A stretch of DNA of 6,398 bases from an uncultured Oscillospiraceae bacterium. GTDB taxonomy: Bacteria; Bacillota; Clostridia; Oscillospirales; Acutalibacteraceae. The translations under genes and the position numbers were made by a program. The notes beneath the pieces are model-generated. The model worked only from the letters and a program-made list of their open reading frames with translations. It ran no database searches and was not told the origin of the DNA. Location of the stretch: contig URJZ01000043.1 in NCBI GenBank assembly GCA_900548305.1, positions 1 to 6,398 of the forward strand, written 5' to 3'. Positions 5,973 through 6,398 of this stretch are shown piece after piece (within the stretch, counting starts at the first letter, position 1; each line of letters begins with the position of its first letter).

Positions 5973-6398
5973 ATGATTATGCACGATTTTGAGTATGTAC
6001 CGAAAGAGGAATGGGAACCGATTAGAGGAGAACTCTTTAAAATTATCCACAGGCTACAAGATGAAGTTAGAAACAATTTTACTTTTCAATATCATTTCGT
6101 AGGCAGTAGCAAGCGAAAGATGATAACCTGTGATCGAAACTCTAATACTGGTTTTGACTTCGATGTGAATATTGAGGTAAATGACCCCAACGAAGACTAT
6201 TCTGCTGAAGAAATACGAAACCTTCTTCGCAAGGGTCTTGATAAGGTCACTAACCCTTATGGCTATTCGATTTTTGGATACGATTATGCCGAAGACTCCA
6301 CCCGTGTTCTCACCATCAAAGTAAGGGATAGAGCTAACTCTCGTATTTTACATAGTTGCGACTTTTGCATTATATATGAATGCGGTGATGGGCGGCAA
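5973..6398 (+). CDS. Putative nucleotidyltransferase-fold protein, 3'-truncated by the window edge
   Basis: The frame is open for 142 codons to the right edge with no stop. The N-terminal helix-like part (7-35) is followed by a DNA polymerase-beta-like nucleotidyltransferase pattern: F-V-G-S-S at 42-46, then G-F-D-F-D-V-N at 60-66, giving a D62-x-D64 metal pair. A third carboxylate candidate is D130 in H-S-C-D-F. The gap between G-S and D-x-D (about 16 residues) is longer than in many members of this superfamily, so the assignment is moderate. The strongly conserved-looking stretches E-D-S-T-R-V-L-T-I-K-V at 107-117 and G-D-G-R-Q at 138-142 resemble a hypothetical-protein family I recall from Firmicute accessory DNA. 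Possible roles include nucleotide transfer to RNA, protein or small molecules, or a signalling or defence enzyme; none is shown. Leucine codons are mostly CTN (6 of 7), unlike the TTA/TTG-rich neighbours, which fits recent acquisition although the sample is small. It has its own promoter and is probably the first gene of a transcript continuing rightwards. Confidence 0.75.
   Translation, partial: MIMHDFEYVPKEEWEPIRGELFKIIHRLQDEVRNNFTFQYHFVGSSKRKMITCDRNSNTGFDFDVNIEVNDPNEDYSAEEIRNLLRKGLDKVTNPYGYSIFGYDYAEDSTRVLTIKVRDRANSRILHSCDFCIIYECGDGRQ

Noticed and set aside
5769..6050. A 93-residue minus-strand reading frame
   Set aside because: It lies antisense to the strong promoter and the start of the nucleotidyltransferase-like gene, has no recognisable features, and overlaps the protein-like pseudogene frame.

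Overview
The window looks like the chromosome of a low-to-moderate-GC Gram-positive bacterium, most likely a Clostridia-type Firmicute. The clues are AT-rich intergenic DNA, strong GGAGG-like ribosome binding sites, GTG starts, a CnaB/SpaA-type surface protein, and a FAD/Rieske oxidoreductase and a tocopherol-cyclase-like protein of the kinds common in Firmicutes. No rRNA, tRNA, CRISPR array, transposase or phage gene was seen.

Layout, left to right. (1) 2-1261 (+) is the 3' part of a gene for an extracellular protein made of four CnaB/SpaA-like beta-sandwich repeats. It runs off the left edge and ends with no sortase anchor. (2) A perfect 14-bp hairpin at 1277-1310 is a shared terminator for this gene and the converging gene that follows. 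(3) 1312-2346 (-) encodes an extended short-chain dehydrogenase/NAD-dependent epimerase. (4) 2347-2562 is a divergent AT-rich control region with two small palindromes. (5) 2563-4020 (+) encodes a DAO-type FAD oxidoreductase fused to a C-terminal Rieske [2Fe-2S] domain. It overlaps by 26 bases (6) 3995-4927 (+), a tocopherol-cyclase-like protein; the two form a translationally close-coupled operon. (7) A second bidirectional terminator lies at 4930-4959. (8) 4960 to about 5880 (-) is a decayed polytopic membrane protein gene. Two frameshifts can be located, both halves of an internal duplication can still be recognised, and the 5' end is missing. (9) A near-consensus sigma-A promoter at 5893-5921 drives (10) 5973-6398 (+), the first 142 codons of a putative nucleotidyltransferase-fold protein cut off by the right edge.

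How the genes may work together: the FAD/Rieske protein and the tocopherol-cyclase-like protein are clearly co-translated and so probably share a role in redox or lipid/quinone-type chemistry, but no substrate can be read from the sequence. The divergent SDR could belong to the same function; that is inference. The right end looks like a junction. The membrane gene has lost its start where a strongly promoted nucleotidyltransferase-like gene begins, which suggests an acquired accessory locus (possibly a defence or toxin-type module) continuing beyond the window.
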